Assembly: GCA_900554715.1 (NCBI GenBank)
Contig: USIN01000031.1
Location: 1 to 13,575, forward strand
Source: an uncultured Bacteroidales bacterium
Lineage (GTDB): Bacteria; Bacteroidota; Bacteroidia; Bacteroidales; Muribaculaceae
Direction of reading: 5' to 3'
Length of the DNA stretch: 13,575 nt
Shown here: piece by piece, positions 1 to 7,819 of the stretch
Layout: each line of letters starts with the position of its first letter
Numbering within the stretch: position 1 is the stretch's first letter
Position numbers and translations under genes: made by a program
Notes under the pieces: generated by a model
What the model saw: the letters and a program-made list of their open reading frames with translations, nothing else
Databases searched by the model: none
What the model was told of the DNA's origin: nothing

Positions 1-552
1 AACGGCGGAGGTATCTACATAATCGGTCAGGAACTTAAACTTGCGGTACAGCCACTTCTGTTGCTTCACGCTATCGAAGTTGTTGATGGCAAATGTCATT
101 TTTTCATAACGCTCGCGCTGCCAGAAGTCGCGCTCATCCGGAGAATAATCGTCCTTATGCTCTATCATCTTCTGCACAAACTCCACAGCCGGGTTATCCT
201 TCTTTTTGTAGCGCTCGCGCTTCGGCTTCACCAACACCTCGTTCAGCGCGTAAGTGGCAGGAGCGAGCGCAACTTTTATACGCTCCCCGCGTGCCGGATG
301 AATCAACCGGGTGTATTCATGATAGCCCACAGCCGAAATCACCAGCCGGGCCTCAGGACGATAGGTTTTAAATGAAAAAACACCCTTGTCATCGGTCATT
401 CCTCCCTCTGTGGTTCCCTTTAGATAGACCGAGGTATATGGCAATGGTTCCCTTGTCAGCGAATCAGTGACAACACCTTGCACTATGTATTGCGCTTTCA
501 AAGGAGCAACAATTATCTGCATCAGCAGAAACAGCCTTATAAACAACCTCAT
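1..552 (-). CDS. DUF5686/carboxypeptidase-regulatory-like domain protein, 5' part (runs off window)
   Basis: Only the N-terminal ~184 residues are present; the gene continues beyond base 1. The start at 552 gives MRLFIRLFLLMQIIVAPLKAQ, a signal peptide with basic N-region, hydrophobic core and an A-Q cleavage-like end. An in-frame ATG at 570 is possible but lies almost on the predicted transcription start. Residues ~22-100 read as a carboxypeptidase-regulatory-like beta-sandwich (VQGVVTDSLTREPLPYTSVYLKGT, then TDDKGVFSF), as found at the N-terminus of TonB-dependent receptors and DUF5686 proteins. The following lysine-rich link and NPAVEFVQKMIEHKDDYSP segment fit the DUF5686 class rather than SusC, as no plug domain begins here. 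Known family: Bacteroidetes outer-membrane/surface proteins of uncertain function. The subtype is inferred because the C-terminal barrel is outside the window. Confidence 0.75.
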   Translation of the reverse strand, partial: MRLFIRLFLLMQIIVAPLKAQYIVQGVVTDSLTREPLPYTSVYLKGTTEGGMTDDKGVFSFKTYRPEARLVISAVGYHEYTRLIHPARGERIKVALAPATYALNEVLVKPKRERYKKKDNPAVEFVQKMIEHKDDYSPDERDFWQRERYEKMTFAINNFDSVKQQKWLYRKFKFLTDYVDTSAV

Positions 553-578
553 ACCTAACCTATCTATCATTCAGTGCG

Positions 579-586
579 CAAAGGTA
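579..586 (-). promoter_or_regulatory. Bacteroidetes -7 element for the DUF5686 gene
   Basis: On the minus strand the bases read TACCTTTG, a full match to the Bacteroidetes -7 consensus TAnnTTTG. It lies 26 bp upstream of the ATG at 552, giving a short leader and favouring 552 over 570 as start. I did not find a convincing -33 TTG at the usual spacing. Confidence 0.45.
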
Positions 587-730
587 CGGAAGAAAACTTT
601 CCCTAAAAGTTCGGTTTCGCGGAATAAATGTTCTAAAAAACCACTTTTATTCCAAACACTTCCCGTTAAAACCCGTTGTATAGCGAGAACGACTTACAAA
701 AGACGTACAAACCGACCTAAAAACTTAATT

Positions 731-2431
731 ATGGAATGGATTTTCAATCAACTCAGGGAACGTCCCGAATTAGCCATTTTCCTCACCATCTTCCTGGGGT
801 TCTGGCTGGGCAGGCTGCGCATCGGCAAGTTCACTTTAGGAACCGTCACCAGCGTGCTGTTGGTAGGCGTAGTGGTAGGCCAGCTGGATATTGCCGTACC
901 CGGCCCGATCAAGTCGGTATTTTTCTTGCTGTTCCTGTTTGCCGTAGGCTACAAGGTAGGTCCGCAGTTTTTCCGCGGACTGAAGAAAGACGGATTGCCG
1001 CAAGTGGCCTTTGCAGTGCTGATGTGCGTATCCGTTCTGGGAGTGACCTGGCTGCTTGCCTTGCTCATGGGATATAACATGGGAGAAGCGGCGGGGCTGC
1101 TTGCCGGCTCGCAGACCATATCCGCCGTCATCGGAGTGGCAGAAGATACAATGGCAAATATGGGTCTGGACGAAGCGCAGCGGCAAAGCTACACCAATAT
1201 CATCCCGGTGTCTTATGCCGTAACCTACATCTTCGGAACAGCCGGATCCGCGTGGGTATTGTCGTCCATAGGTCCGAAAATGCTGGGCGGACTGGATAAG
1301 GTAAAAGCCGCATGCAAAGACATGGAAGCCCGGATGGGCAATTCGCAGGCAGATGAACCGGGCTTCATACATGCCGCACGCCCCGTCACATTCCGCGCTT
1401 ACCGCATTGAAAACGAATGGTTCAAGAATGGAAAAAGAGTAATAGACCTTGAAGTATACTTCCAGCAACAGGACAAACGCCTGTTCGTAGAACGGATACG
1501 CAAGGCAGGGACAATCCGGGAAGTAAGCCCGAATGTCCAACTGGAAATCGGAGACGAAGTCGTACTAAGCGGACGCCGGGAATACGTCATCGGTGAAGAA
1601 GACTGGATAGGGCCTGAGATTCTGGACCAGCAATTACTCGACTTTCCGGCAGAGAAACTTCCGGTTATGATAACCAAAAAGACTTTTGCAGGAAAGACAG
1701 TATCTGCAATCCGCAACGAAAAATTCATGCATGGTGTCAGCATACGCGAGATCAAACGTGCACAGAGCATCAACATTCCCGTCCGCGCCAACACGGTCAT
1801 CAACGGCGGCGACTATATTACCCTTGTCGGCATGCCCTATGATGTCACCACAGCCGCTAAATCCATAGGCCTGGCAGAAAACCAGACCACTGCGACCGAT
1901 ATAATCTTTGTGTCATTAGGCATACTGATCGGTGGCATTATCGGCGTACTGTCATTCAAGGCCGGCAATGTGCCCGTGTCTCTGACCACATCAGGGGGCG
2001 CCCTGATCATGGGCCTGATTTTCGGATGGTGGCACAGCAAGCGTCCCAACTATGGCCAGATACCGCAGCCCGGTGTATGGTTGTTCCGCGAACTAGGCCT
2101 CAACATGTTCATTGCCTGCGTGGGACTGCAGTGCGGACCGCACTTTGTCGCCGGTTTTGAACAGGCCGGACTGATGTTGCTCGTATGGGGCGTCATCGCC
2201 ACAAGTCTGCCACTGATACTGGCGATACTTATGGCCCGGTATATATTTAAATTCCGTGCCGGCACAGCGCTCGGCTGCGTAGCCGGCAGCCGCACAACCA
2301 CAGCCGCATTAGGAGCCGTCGAAGAATCGCTCCACTCGTCTGTCCCGGGAATGGGATACGCCATCACCTATGCTATCGGCAACACGATGCTGATACTCTT
2401 TGCCGTGGTACTGGTATTATTGACTGCATAA
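731..2431 (+). CDS. aspT: Aspartate:alanine exchanger AspT
   Basis: Inner-membrane antiporter of the AAE family (TC 2.A.81), taking up aspartate in exchange for alanine. The 566-residue product (start MEWIFNQLRERPELAIF) matches the family size of roughly 540-570. The reading frame is open from 467, but the extra N-terminal residues lack the character of this family, so ATG 731 is chosen. Two membrane halves flank a cytoplasmic region: hydrophobic segments ~13-180 and ~388-565, with two TrkA-C-like domains at ~217-290 and ~303-380. The halves are an internal duplication: AGLLAGSQTISAVIG (121-135) mirrors LGCVAGSRTTTAALG (514-528), and SYAVTYIFG (161-169) mirrors GYAITYAIG (542-550). The assignment is strengthened by aspD 21 bp downstream, the classical partner. 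Exchange of a divalent for a monovalent amino acid is electrogenic. No clear TAnnTTTG promoter was found in the 587-730 leader. Confidence 0.93.
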   Translation: MEWIFNQLRERPELAIFLTIFLGFWLGRLRIGKFTLGTVTSVLLVGVVVGQLDIAVPGPIKSVFFLLFLFAVGYKVGPQFFRGLKKDGLPQVAFAVLMCVSVLGVTWLLALLMGYNMGEAAGLLAGSQTISAVIGVAEDTMANMGLDEAQRQSYTNIIPVSYAVTYIFGTAGSAWVLSSIGPKMLGGLDKVKAACKDMEARMGNSQADEPGFIHAARPVTFRAYRIENEWFKNGKRVIDLEVYFQQQDKRLFVERIRKAGTIREVSPNVQLEIGDEVVLSGRREYVIGEEDWIGPEILDQQLLDFPAEKLPVMITKKTFAGKTVSAIRNEKFMHGVSIREIKRAQSINIPVRANTVINGGDYITLVGMPYDVTTAAKSIGLAENQTTATDIIFVSLGILIGGIIGVLSFKAGNVPVSLTTSGGALIMGLIFGWWHSKRPNYGQIPQPGVWLFRELGLNMFIACVGLQCGPHFVAGFEQAGLMLLVWGVIATSLPLILAILMARYIFKFRAGTALGCVAGSRTTTAALGAVEESLHSSVPGMGYAITYAIGNTMLILFAVVLVLLTA

Positions 2432-2452
2432 CAAATTTCTCACCTCACTAAA

Positions 2453-4081
2453 ATGGAAAAGCAACAAAACATCCAACTGGACGCCGAACTCTCAAAACTC
2501 TCGCCGTTCGAACTCAAAGGCCGCATAATCGCCGCCGCCGATGAAAAAGTCAAAAACGCAGCCTACACACTCTTGAACGCAGGCCGCGGTAACCCCAACT
2601 GGATAGCCATCGAAGCGCGCCGGGCATTCTTTGCCCTCGGACAGTTTGCGATGGACGAATGCGCCGGCAACTGGACTCTTCCTGAAGGCATCGCCGGAAT
2701 ACCTGTCAAAGAAGGCATTTCTGTTCGTTTCGAGCAATGGATGCGCGACCACCAGACTCTCGCCGGCGTTGACTTTCTACGCCGCGCCTACGAATACTCG
2801 TTGGTCGAACTCGCCGCCGACGCCGACGCGCTCGTTTATGAATGGGCCGACGGAATCACAGGCGACCACTACCCTACGCCGCCGCGTATACTGCAGTATA
2901 CCGAAGTGATCACCCGCAAATTCCTTGACTGGGCGTTATGCTCCGGTAATCCACCGCAGGACACTCTCGACCTCTTTGCCGTCGAAGGTTCTACGGCCGG
3001 CATGTGTTACTGTTTCGATGTCCTCAAACACAACTTTCTTCTGAACAAGGGAGACAATATCGCGCTGATGGTACCTGTGTTCACACCGTATATCGAGATT
3101 CCCGAATTGAGCGAGTTTGATTATACAGTGCTCAATGTCAGCGCCGACATGATGACTCCCGACGGCAAACACACTTGGCAGTACGACCCGAAGGATATAG
3201 CGCGCCTGAAAGACCCCAAATACAAGATGCTGTTCGTCACAAATCCGTCGAATCCGCCAAGCTACGAACTCGACAGACAGACTGTCGAAGCCATTAAGGA
3301 CGTTGTCAAGGCCAATCCCGACCTTATGATTCTCACCGACGACGTTTACGGTACATTTGTCCGCGGATACCGCTCGCTGATAGCCGACCTGCCGTTCAAC
3401 GCCATGTCTTGCTATTCGTTCTCAAAATACTACGGCGCGACCGGCTGGCGTCTGTCTGTCACCGCAATCAGCCGTAACAACGTATTCGACAAACTGCTTG
3501 CCGCTTTGCCTCAGGACAAGAAAGACGCCCTCGACAAACGTTACGAGTCACTCACCGTTGATGTGCCAGGCCTGAAATTCATTGACCGCATGGTAGCCGA
3601 AAGCCGCCTCATCGCCTTGAACCACACGGCAGGTCTGTCGACGCCGCAACAGATACAGATGAGCCTGATGGCCCTCGGAACGCTGCTCGACAGCCAGGAC
3701 GTATACCACGAGCGAATGATCAGGCTTATACACGACAGATACGAGGCCCTGTGGGACAACTTCGGCTTCAAGATGCCCGACGACCCCATGCGTGCCGACT
3801 ATTATTCTGAAATCGACCTGATGGTATGGGCAAAGGAATTGCATGGCCAGGAATTTGCCGACTACATAAACGCCAACTACAATCCGCTTTCGGCCGTATT
3901 CCGTCTTGCAAGCGAAACCGGAGCGGTCGTCCTCAACGGAGACGGCTTTGACGGTCCGAAATGGTCAATACGCGTGTCACTTGCCAACCTCGACAAAGAC
4001 GATTATGTGAAAATAGGCAAATACATCCGACAGATACTCGAGCAGTATGCCGACGAATGGATGGCCTCGAAAGGCAAATAA
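2453..4081 (+). CDS. aspD: Bifunctional aspartate aminotransferase/L-aspartate 4-decarboxylase
   Basis: Cytoplasmic PLP enzyme converting L-aspartate to L-alanine and CO2 (EC 4.1.1.12), with side activity as aspartate aminotransferase (EC 2.6.1.1). The 542 residues fit the decarboxylase family, which is longer than ordinary aspartate aminotransferases (~400). Visible fold-type I motifs are GRGNPNW at 44-50, NPSNPP at 264-269, TDDVYG at 295-300 (PLP-ring Asp296 and Tyr299), and SFSKYYGATGWR at 322-333, where Lys325 is the predicted Schiff-base lysine and Arg333 is in the phosphate-binding position. RVSLAN near residue 510 supplies the expected substrate-carboxylate arginine. The 21-bp gap after aspT implies co-transcription. 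With AspT it forms the decarboxylative cycle that consumes a cytoplasmic proton and exports alanine, supporting acid tolerance and proton motive force. No Shine-Dalgarno is visible, as usual for Bacteroidetes. Confidence 0.95.
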   Translation: MEKQQNIQLDAELSKLSPFELKGRIIAAADEKVKNAAYTLLNAGRGNPNWIAIEARRAFFALGQFAMDECAGNWTLPEGIAGIPVKEGISVRFEQWMRDHQTLAGVDFLRRAYEYSLVELAADADALVYEWADGITGDHYPTPPRILQYTEVITRKFLDWALCSGNPPQDTLDLFAVEGSTAGMCYCFDVLKHNFLLNKGDNIALMVPVFTPYIEIPELSEFDYTVLNVSADMMTPDGKHTWQYDPKDIARLKDPKYKMLFVTNPSNPPSYELDRQTVEAIKDVVKANPDLMILTDDVYGTFVRGYRSLIADLPFNAMSCYSFSKYYGATGWRLSVTAISRNNVFDKLLAALPQDKKDALDKRYESLTVDVPGLKFIDRMVAESRLIALNHTAGLSTPQQIQMSLMALGTLLDSQDVYHERMIRLIHDRYEALWDNFGFKMPDDPMRADYYSEIDLMVWAKELHGQEFADYINANYNPLSAVFRLASETGAVVLNGDGFDGPKWSIRVSLANLDKDDYVKIGKYIRQILEQYADEWMASKGK

Positions 4082-4088
4082 TTCTTTA

Positions 4089-4148
4089 TAAGTAACTCGC
4101 AAAAATTAATGCCGAGATTTAGAGAGTTATATTATATCGAGTTACTTA
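4089..4148. repeat. Inverted repeat with 11-bp arms downstream of aspD
   Basis: Arms 4089-4099 (TAAGTAACTCG) and 4138-4148 (CGAGTTACTTA) are perfect reverse complements around a 38-nt AT-rich interior. It begins 7 bp after the aspD stop codon. It could fold as a large hairpin in the aspTD 3' UTR, or be a protein site or a small element remnant. There is no U-tract, so I do not call it a terminator. Confidence 0.45.
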
Positions 4149-4164
4149 AATATACAGCATATAC

Positions 4165-4206
4165 ACAGGAGGCGCAGCGGGATAATAAACGCGTTGCGCC
4201 TCCTGT
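4165..4206. terminator. aspD: Strong GC-rich hairpin, probable aspTD transcript end
   Basis: Left arm 4165-4179 (ACAGGAGGCGCAGCG) and right arm 4192-4206 (CGTTGCGCCTCCTGT) pair over 15 bp with one G-U, closing a 12-nt loop. This is the most stable-looking structure between aspD and the next gene. It lacks a downstream T-run (CGTCATATA follows), so it may end transcription weakly or stabilise the aspTD 3' end. Confidence 0.55.
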
Positions 4207-4286
4207 CGTCATATACCGGCCGGCATCTGGGGAATAATGGTAAACATTGGAGCAAAAAATATAAAATGGTTCTAAGGTTAAATGAC

Positions 4287-4294
4287 TTACTTTG
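4287..4294 (+). promoter_or_regulatory. Possible -7 element for the RibD-like gene
   Basis: TTACTTTG matches TAnnTTTG at 7 of 8 positions. It lies 28 bp upstream of the ATG at 4323, which gives a leader of about 20-25 nt. No -33 TTG at 19-22 bp spacing was seen, so support is moderate. Confidence 0.35.
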
Positions 4295-4322
4295 CATCAG
4301 AAACCATTAAAATCACAAAGCA

Positions 4323-4997
4323 ATGAAACCTTATGTAATCTGCCACATGATGCAGAGCGTCGACGGCCGCATCGCCTGCGACATGGTCGATAAAATCAGC
4401 GGCGACGAATACTACGACGCCCTCGGCTCGCTCGACTGTCAGGCCCATATCGAAGGGCGCCACTCTTATCAGATCCACCGCTGCGGCTTTGGGGAATTCA
4501 AACCGACCGTTCAGGGCCATATCGCCGAACCTGCGGTCTATGTCGCCGGTTCGGCCGACGTCTACAGCGTCTCTGTCGACACACGCGGCACCCTCCTGTG
4601 GGATGACGGCGACAACAGCGGCCACATCTGCATCGTCAGCCTCAAGGCATCCCCCGGATATCTCGACTATCTGCGTGCCAAGGGCATCTCATATATTGCT
4701 GTGGGAGAAGACCGCATCGACCTCGCCCGCGCCGCCTCGATTCTGCACGACAAGTTCGGCGTCAAACGCATCGCTGTCGTCGGCGGCGGAGAAATCAACG
4801 GCGGATTTCTTGCCGCCGGCCTGCTCGACGAAATCAGCGTGATGACGGCTCCGGGCATCGACGGTCGCAAGGGACAGCCCGCTCTATTCGACGGCATCGC
4901 CGACAAACCCGGATTCTCGCCCACGAGATTGGAATTCAAGGAAGTATCGACTTATCCCAACGGCGTCCTGTGGGCGCGGTATAAAGTCGTTAAGTAA
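4323..4997 (+). CDS. RibD C-terminal domain/dihydrofolate reductase-like NAD(P)H oxidoreductase
   Basis: A 224-residue, stand-alone domain of the RibD-C/HTP-reductase family (PF01872-type), with no deaminase domain before it. Supporting motifs are an N-terminal beta strand and loop MMQSVDGRIA (9-18), the substrate-side SVDGR signature; EGRHSY (44-49); the nucleotide-binding VVGGGEINGGFLAAGLLDEI (152-171); and the C-terminal PGIDGRKGQPALFDG (177-191). Family members reduce a ribityl/ribose pyrimidine or pteridine-like carbonyl with NAD(P)H. The true substrate of single-domain members is usually unknown, so I give no gene symbol. It may be a monocistronic unit: a hairpin lies upstream, a possible -7 element precedes it, and the next gene converges 20 bp downstream. 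Confidence 0.85.
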   Translation: MKPYVICHMMQSVDGRIACDMVDKISGDEYYDALGSLDCQAHIEGRHSYQIHRCGFGEFKPTVQGHIAEPAVYVAGSADVYSVSVDTRGTLLWDDGDNSGHICIVSLKASPGYLDYLRAKGISYIAVGEDRIDLARAASILHDKFGVKRIAVVGGGEINGGFLAAGLLDEISVMTAPGIDGRKGQPALFDGIADKPGFSPTRLEFKEVSTYPNGVLWARYKVVK

Positions 4998-5017
4998 GGC
5001 GTCAGCGCGCCGGGACG

Positions 5018-6385
5018 CTATCGGTAGTCGCCCGAGACGATTGTAATCGGGCGGGTGCCGAGGCGCGCCTCGAGGTATTCGCGGAATTTTGTCGTCTGCG
5101 CGTTGCCCATCGGCGATGTATACTGTACAAGAACGAGGTTCAGCGTGTCGCGGTCGTCGTTCTCGACATTGCTGACGATTGCGCGGGTGAAAGCTATGTC
5201 GCGCACCTGCGGGAATATAACGCGCAGCTCGGGCGCGATTACCGAACCGATTGTATCGTTATGAGCGGCTGCGGCACAGACCGTACGCAGCGAGTCGATC
5301 GTCTGCTGCTGACCGGCGATAGTGGCCTGCGTCACCTGATACATGTCGCGGAGCATCGACGACGACATCGACTCGGCATTGGGCATCGTCGAGCCGACGC
5401 CCTGGGCGATACGCAGCCGCGTGCCCCCAAGATGATAGTCAGGCAGCTTGTCGGTCATGGCCAGAAGCAGCGAGTCCTCTGGCAACGGAGCGCCGACGAG
5501 ACTGACCGCCAGCTCCCTTTTGCCTTTGTTATAATTCGGCTTATAGTTGAGCACCTGAGTGTTGGGGAAATCAAACTCAGTGTTGACAAACCTGTCGCAG
5601 TTTGTGATGAACGTCGACTGCATATACATAGAGTAAGTCATGAAACATGCCGGTATCATCGTCAGGACAGCAATCGTGTAGACGATATTCTTGACACGTT
5701 TGGCACGCACCGGATTCGAGAAATCCTTGACCTGATACTTCATCAGCTTGATACCGATTGTTGTCGCGCAGGCTATAAAGACCGAGTTGATGAAAAAGAG
5801 ATAGAGCGCCCCTATAAAATAATTGAACTGCAACGTCGCCAGACCGTAGCCGACCGTACACAGCGGCGGCATAAGAGCCGTGGCTATGGCCACGCCGGGC
5901 AGCACATTGCCTTTGACACGGCTGCCGGTGGCGAGTATACCGGCTGCGCCGCCGAAGAGGGCGATGAAGACGTCGTAGATGGTCGGCGACGTGCGGGCGA
6001 GCAGCTCGCTATGGCCTTCGTTGACCGGCGATATGATAAAATACAGACACGACGTCGCGACGCTGAACAGCGTCGCCATCATCAGGTTGTGGAACGACCT
6101 CTTCATCAGCTCGAAATCATGCACGCCGACCGCCAGACCTATGCCGATGATCGGGCCCATAAGCGGCGAGATGAGCATGGCGCCGATGATGACCGCTGTC
6201 GAGTTGACATTCAGTCCCAACGACGCGATAAATATAGCCACAATGAGTATCAGGATATTGACCCCGCGGAACGAAACACCCTCGCGGATAGCTGCCTCAG
6301 CCTCGGCCTGAGGTAACAGGAAGTCGGTGAGGTCAAAATAGCCCTTGACCTTAGTCACCATAGCCTTATAATCAAACTTTATCAT
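5018..6385 (-). CDS. DUF389 family membrane protein
   Basis: A 455-residue integral membrane protein of unknown function. The start MIKFDYKAMV at 6385 is preferred; the frame is open to 6424, but the added residues contribute nothing recognisable. Residues ~41-255 hold the DUF389 core of about six membrane helices, with the family's signature stretches NVNSTAVIIGAMLISPLMGP (59-78) and PGVAIATALMPPLCTVGYGL (163-182), both small-residue and proline rich as in transport or channel proteins. The C-terminal ~200 residues (~256-455) are hydrophilic, with predicted mixed alpha/beta and a Gln/Ser-rich helix around 340-370, longer than the minimal domain. The gene converges with the RibD-like gene and diverges from the lipoprotein pair; its probable promoter is at 6480-6487, leaving an ~88-nt leader. 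The substrate cannot be inferred from the sequence. Confidence 0.88.
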   Translation of the reverse strand: MIKFDYKAMVTKVKGYFDLTDFLLPQAEAEAAIREGVSFRGVNILILIVAIFIASLGLNVNSTAVIIGAMLISPLMGPIIGIGLAVGVHDFELMKRSFHNLMMATLFSVATSCLYFIISPVNEGHSELLARTSPTIYDVFIALFGGAAGILATGSRVKGNVLPGVAIATALMPPLCTVGYGLATLQFNYFIGALYLFFINSVFIACATTIGIKLMKYQVKDFSNPVRAKRVKNIVYTIAVLTMIPACFMTYSMYMQSTFITNCDRFVNTEFDFPNTQVLNYKPNYNKGKRELAVSLVGAPLPEDSLLLAMTDKLPDYHLGGTRLRIAQGVGSTMPNAESMSSSMLRDMYQVTQATIAGQQQTIDSLRTVCAAAAHNDTIGSVIAPELRVIFPQVRDIAFTRAIVSNVENDDRDTLNLVLVQYTSPMGNAQTTKFREYLEARLGTRPITIVSGDYR

Positions 6386-6469
6386 AATGTGATGATTTTT
6401 CCAGTTAATATATGACAGCCGCAAACGCCTGATTGTTCATCGAAACCGCATAATTTAGGGTCATCATAC

Positions 6470-6499
6470 TTGCTCGCCGCAAATATATGATTAACTTTG
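6470..6499 (+). promoter_or_regulatory. Bacteroidetes promoter for the lipoprotein pair
   Basis: TTG at 6470-6472 is followed after 19 bp by TAACTTTG at 6492-6499, a full match to the Bacteroidetes TTG-N19-TAnnTTTG architecture. Transcription would start near 6505, about 25 nt before the ATG at 6531. This is the best complete promoter in the window. Confidence 0.65.
6480..6487 (-). promoter_or_regulatory. -7 element for the DUF389 gene
   Basis: The minus strand reads TATATTTG, a full TAnnTTTG match, about 95 bp upstream of the ATG at 6385. The -33 region is T-rich but lacks a clean TTG at the usual distance. It lies inside the divergent plus-strand promoter at 6470-6499. Confidence 0.45.
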
Positions 6500-6530
6500 C
6501 GAAAAACCTACCTTAAATTCATACAATCTC

Positions 6531-7148
6531 ATGGACATATTGAGAAAAACGATGATTTTTGTAGTCGGGAGTGTGACGGCATCGGTGTTGTTAAATAGTT
6601 GTCTGTCTATTGAAAATCTTTTTTATCAACGGCAGCCTTTGCATGACAAAAAATTGCAATTGTGCTCAGACAAAGACATTAATCATTTTTTCGCAACCGC
6701 CACAATCAAGCGAAATCCCGGATATATAGCAGACTCTGCCGGCAAACTGAATACCAATGGCTTTTATACTTGCTCTCAGTTTGACCTATATCCTGATACA
6801 TGTATAATATTTTATCCAATCGGATTTATGAAATTCTTTGATGTCTGGGGTATCTATAAAGTAACCGGTGATACAATCAATGCCAACATAAATTTCTATC
6901 AGGAATCGAGTCTCTTTTTCCCTAATCACCAAAAAGCAATGGGTTTAGTGACTTTCAAAATCGAAGACTCCACCCACATCAAATGGGTCGACCTTAAAAC
7001 CATTCCCGAATTTATATCTGAAGAAAAATTTAAAAATCAGTATTCCAAAAGCTATCGTCTGATAAAAACAGACAGTCTGAACAGCTATTCGATAAGCTAC
7101 AAAACAGACAATAATGAAATACGAACCATAAAATTGGATAGATATTAA
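6531..7148 (+). CDS. Putative lipoprotein of unknown function (first of a related pair)
   Basis: A 205-residue protein I do not recognise. The N-terminus (MDILRKTMIFVVGSVTASVL) is a signal peptide ending in LNSC; Cys24 is the predicted lipidated residue, so the mature protein is likely anchored in the outer membrane. The mature part is soluble and rich in Tyr, Asn and Lys with no familiar enzyme motif. It shares a spaced pattern with the next gene: GFY (77-79), PDT (88-90), then GIYKVTGDTI (107-116). This looks like a small beta-rich lipoprotein in which a displayed strand carries GIY..xxDT. Base composition is clearly more AT-rich than the flanking nadK, aspD and DUF389 genes, which suggests later acquisition. 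The next gene follows after 29 bp, so the two are probably co-transcribed from 6470-6499. Confidence 0.72.
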   Translation: MDILRKTMIFVVGSVTASVLLNSCLSIENLFYQRQPLHDKKLQLCSDKDINHFFATATIKRNPGYIADSAGKLNTNGFYTCSQFDLYPDTCIIFYPIGFMKFFDVWGIYKVTGDTINANINFYQESSLFFPNHQKAMGLVTFKIEDSTHIKWVDLKTIPEFISEEKFKNQYSKSYRLIKTDSLNSYSISYKTDNNEIRTIKLDRY

Positions 7149-7177
7149 CGCATTTACTCTAAAAGAATCCTGTTATC

Positions 7178-7771
7178 ATGAACAGACTACTTTTATCCAT
7201 TCTGTCTATCATATCGCTGACGACTTTACAAAGCTGTTTTCGAGGCCATTATTTATCGCAATGGACACATTATAAGTTCAGTAACAATTATTTCCCCGAC
7301 AAAGACAAATGCCTTCAGATTGACGGATTTTATAGCAACTCTTCTGACACGTGTAACCCCGATACGCTAATAGTACTTACTCCCGATGGCTCTGTTTTCT
7401 TTAAACACGGGAATAATGATGCAATGCGTAAATACAGTATCTTTGATAAGAATTACGGAGACTTTGGTATATACAATATCGATAATGATACTTTACGAAT
7501 TTTTGTATTTTCGCCGGATGATATTTTTGCCAAATGGAATGAAAGTTATTATGAATTCCAAATTTATGAAAGGCGGATTCTGAAATTTACAAAGGCATTG
7601 GCTCCCGAAAGAATAACGTTGCTCAATAATTGCGACAACGTTTATTACTTTGTGCCGTGCTCGATTGAGGTGCCGGTCAACCCCATAAAATATGAAAAAT
7701 GGATATGGGCCGATAAAAAACAATGGAAACAATGGGTCAAAGACCATCCCCGACCCGAGGATGACAATTAA
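7178..7771 (+). CDS. Putative lipoprotein of unknown function (second of a related pair)
   Basis: A 197-residue protein. Its signal peptide MNRLLLSILSIISLTTLQSC ends in lipobox LQSC, so Cys20 is the predicted lipidation site. Motifs parallel the upstream lipoprotein: GFY (50-52), PDT (61-63, the same 11-residue spacing) and GIYNIDNDTL (97-106). I infer an old duplication, though overall identity by eye is low. The C-terminus is distinctive, with many aromatic and basic residues (KYEKWIWADKKQWKQWVKDHP). It is AT-rich like its partner. No enzyme or binding motif is recognised. Such tandem small lipoproteins are common in gut Bacteroidales and often have unknown surface roles. Confidence 0.72.
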   Translation: MNRLLLSILSIISLTTLQSCFRGHYLSQWTHYKFSNNYFPDKDKCLQIDGFYSNSSDTCNPDTLIVLTPDGSVFFKHGNNDAMRKYSIFDKNYGDFGIYNIDNDTLRIFVFSPDDIFAKWNESYYEFQIYERRILKFTKALAPERITLLNNCDNVYYFVPCSIEVPVNPIKYEKWIWADKKQWKQWVKDHPRPEDDN

Positions 7772-7819
7772 AACCTTTTTCTGTTGAGTAACAAACTTTT
7801 TAGTCAAAAAATTCGTTGA

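Noticed and set aside
61..375. Plus-strand ORF overlapping the first gene
   Set aside because: It is a shadow of the minus-strand DUF5686 gene, which has a signal peptide and recognised domains.
467..730. Extension of aspT upstream to 467
   Set aside because: The added N-terminus has no membrane or family character and overlaps the divergent gene and its promoter; ATG 731 gives the expected AspT N-terminus.
836..1540. Minus-strand open frame of 234 codons inside aspT
   Set aside because: Cys/Tyr/His-rich antisense translation with no family match; aspT is firmly supported on the other strand.
4999..5018. GCGTC/GACGC inverted repeat between the RibD-like and DUF389 genes
   Set aside because: A 5-bp stem with a 10-nt loop is within chance in GC-rich DNA and has no U-tract.
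5261..6316. Long plus-strand open frame of 351 codons
   Set aside because: Arg/His-rich translation opposite the DUF389 gene, without any family motif; a shadow ORF caused by high GC.
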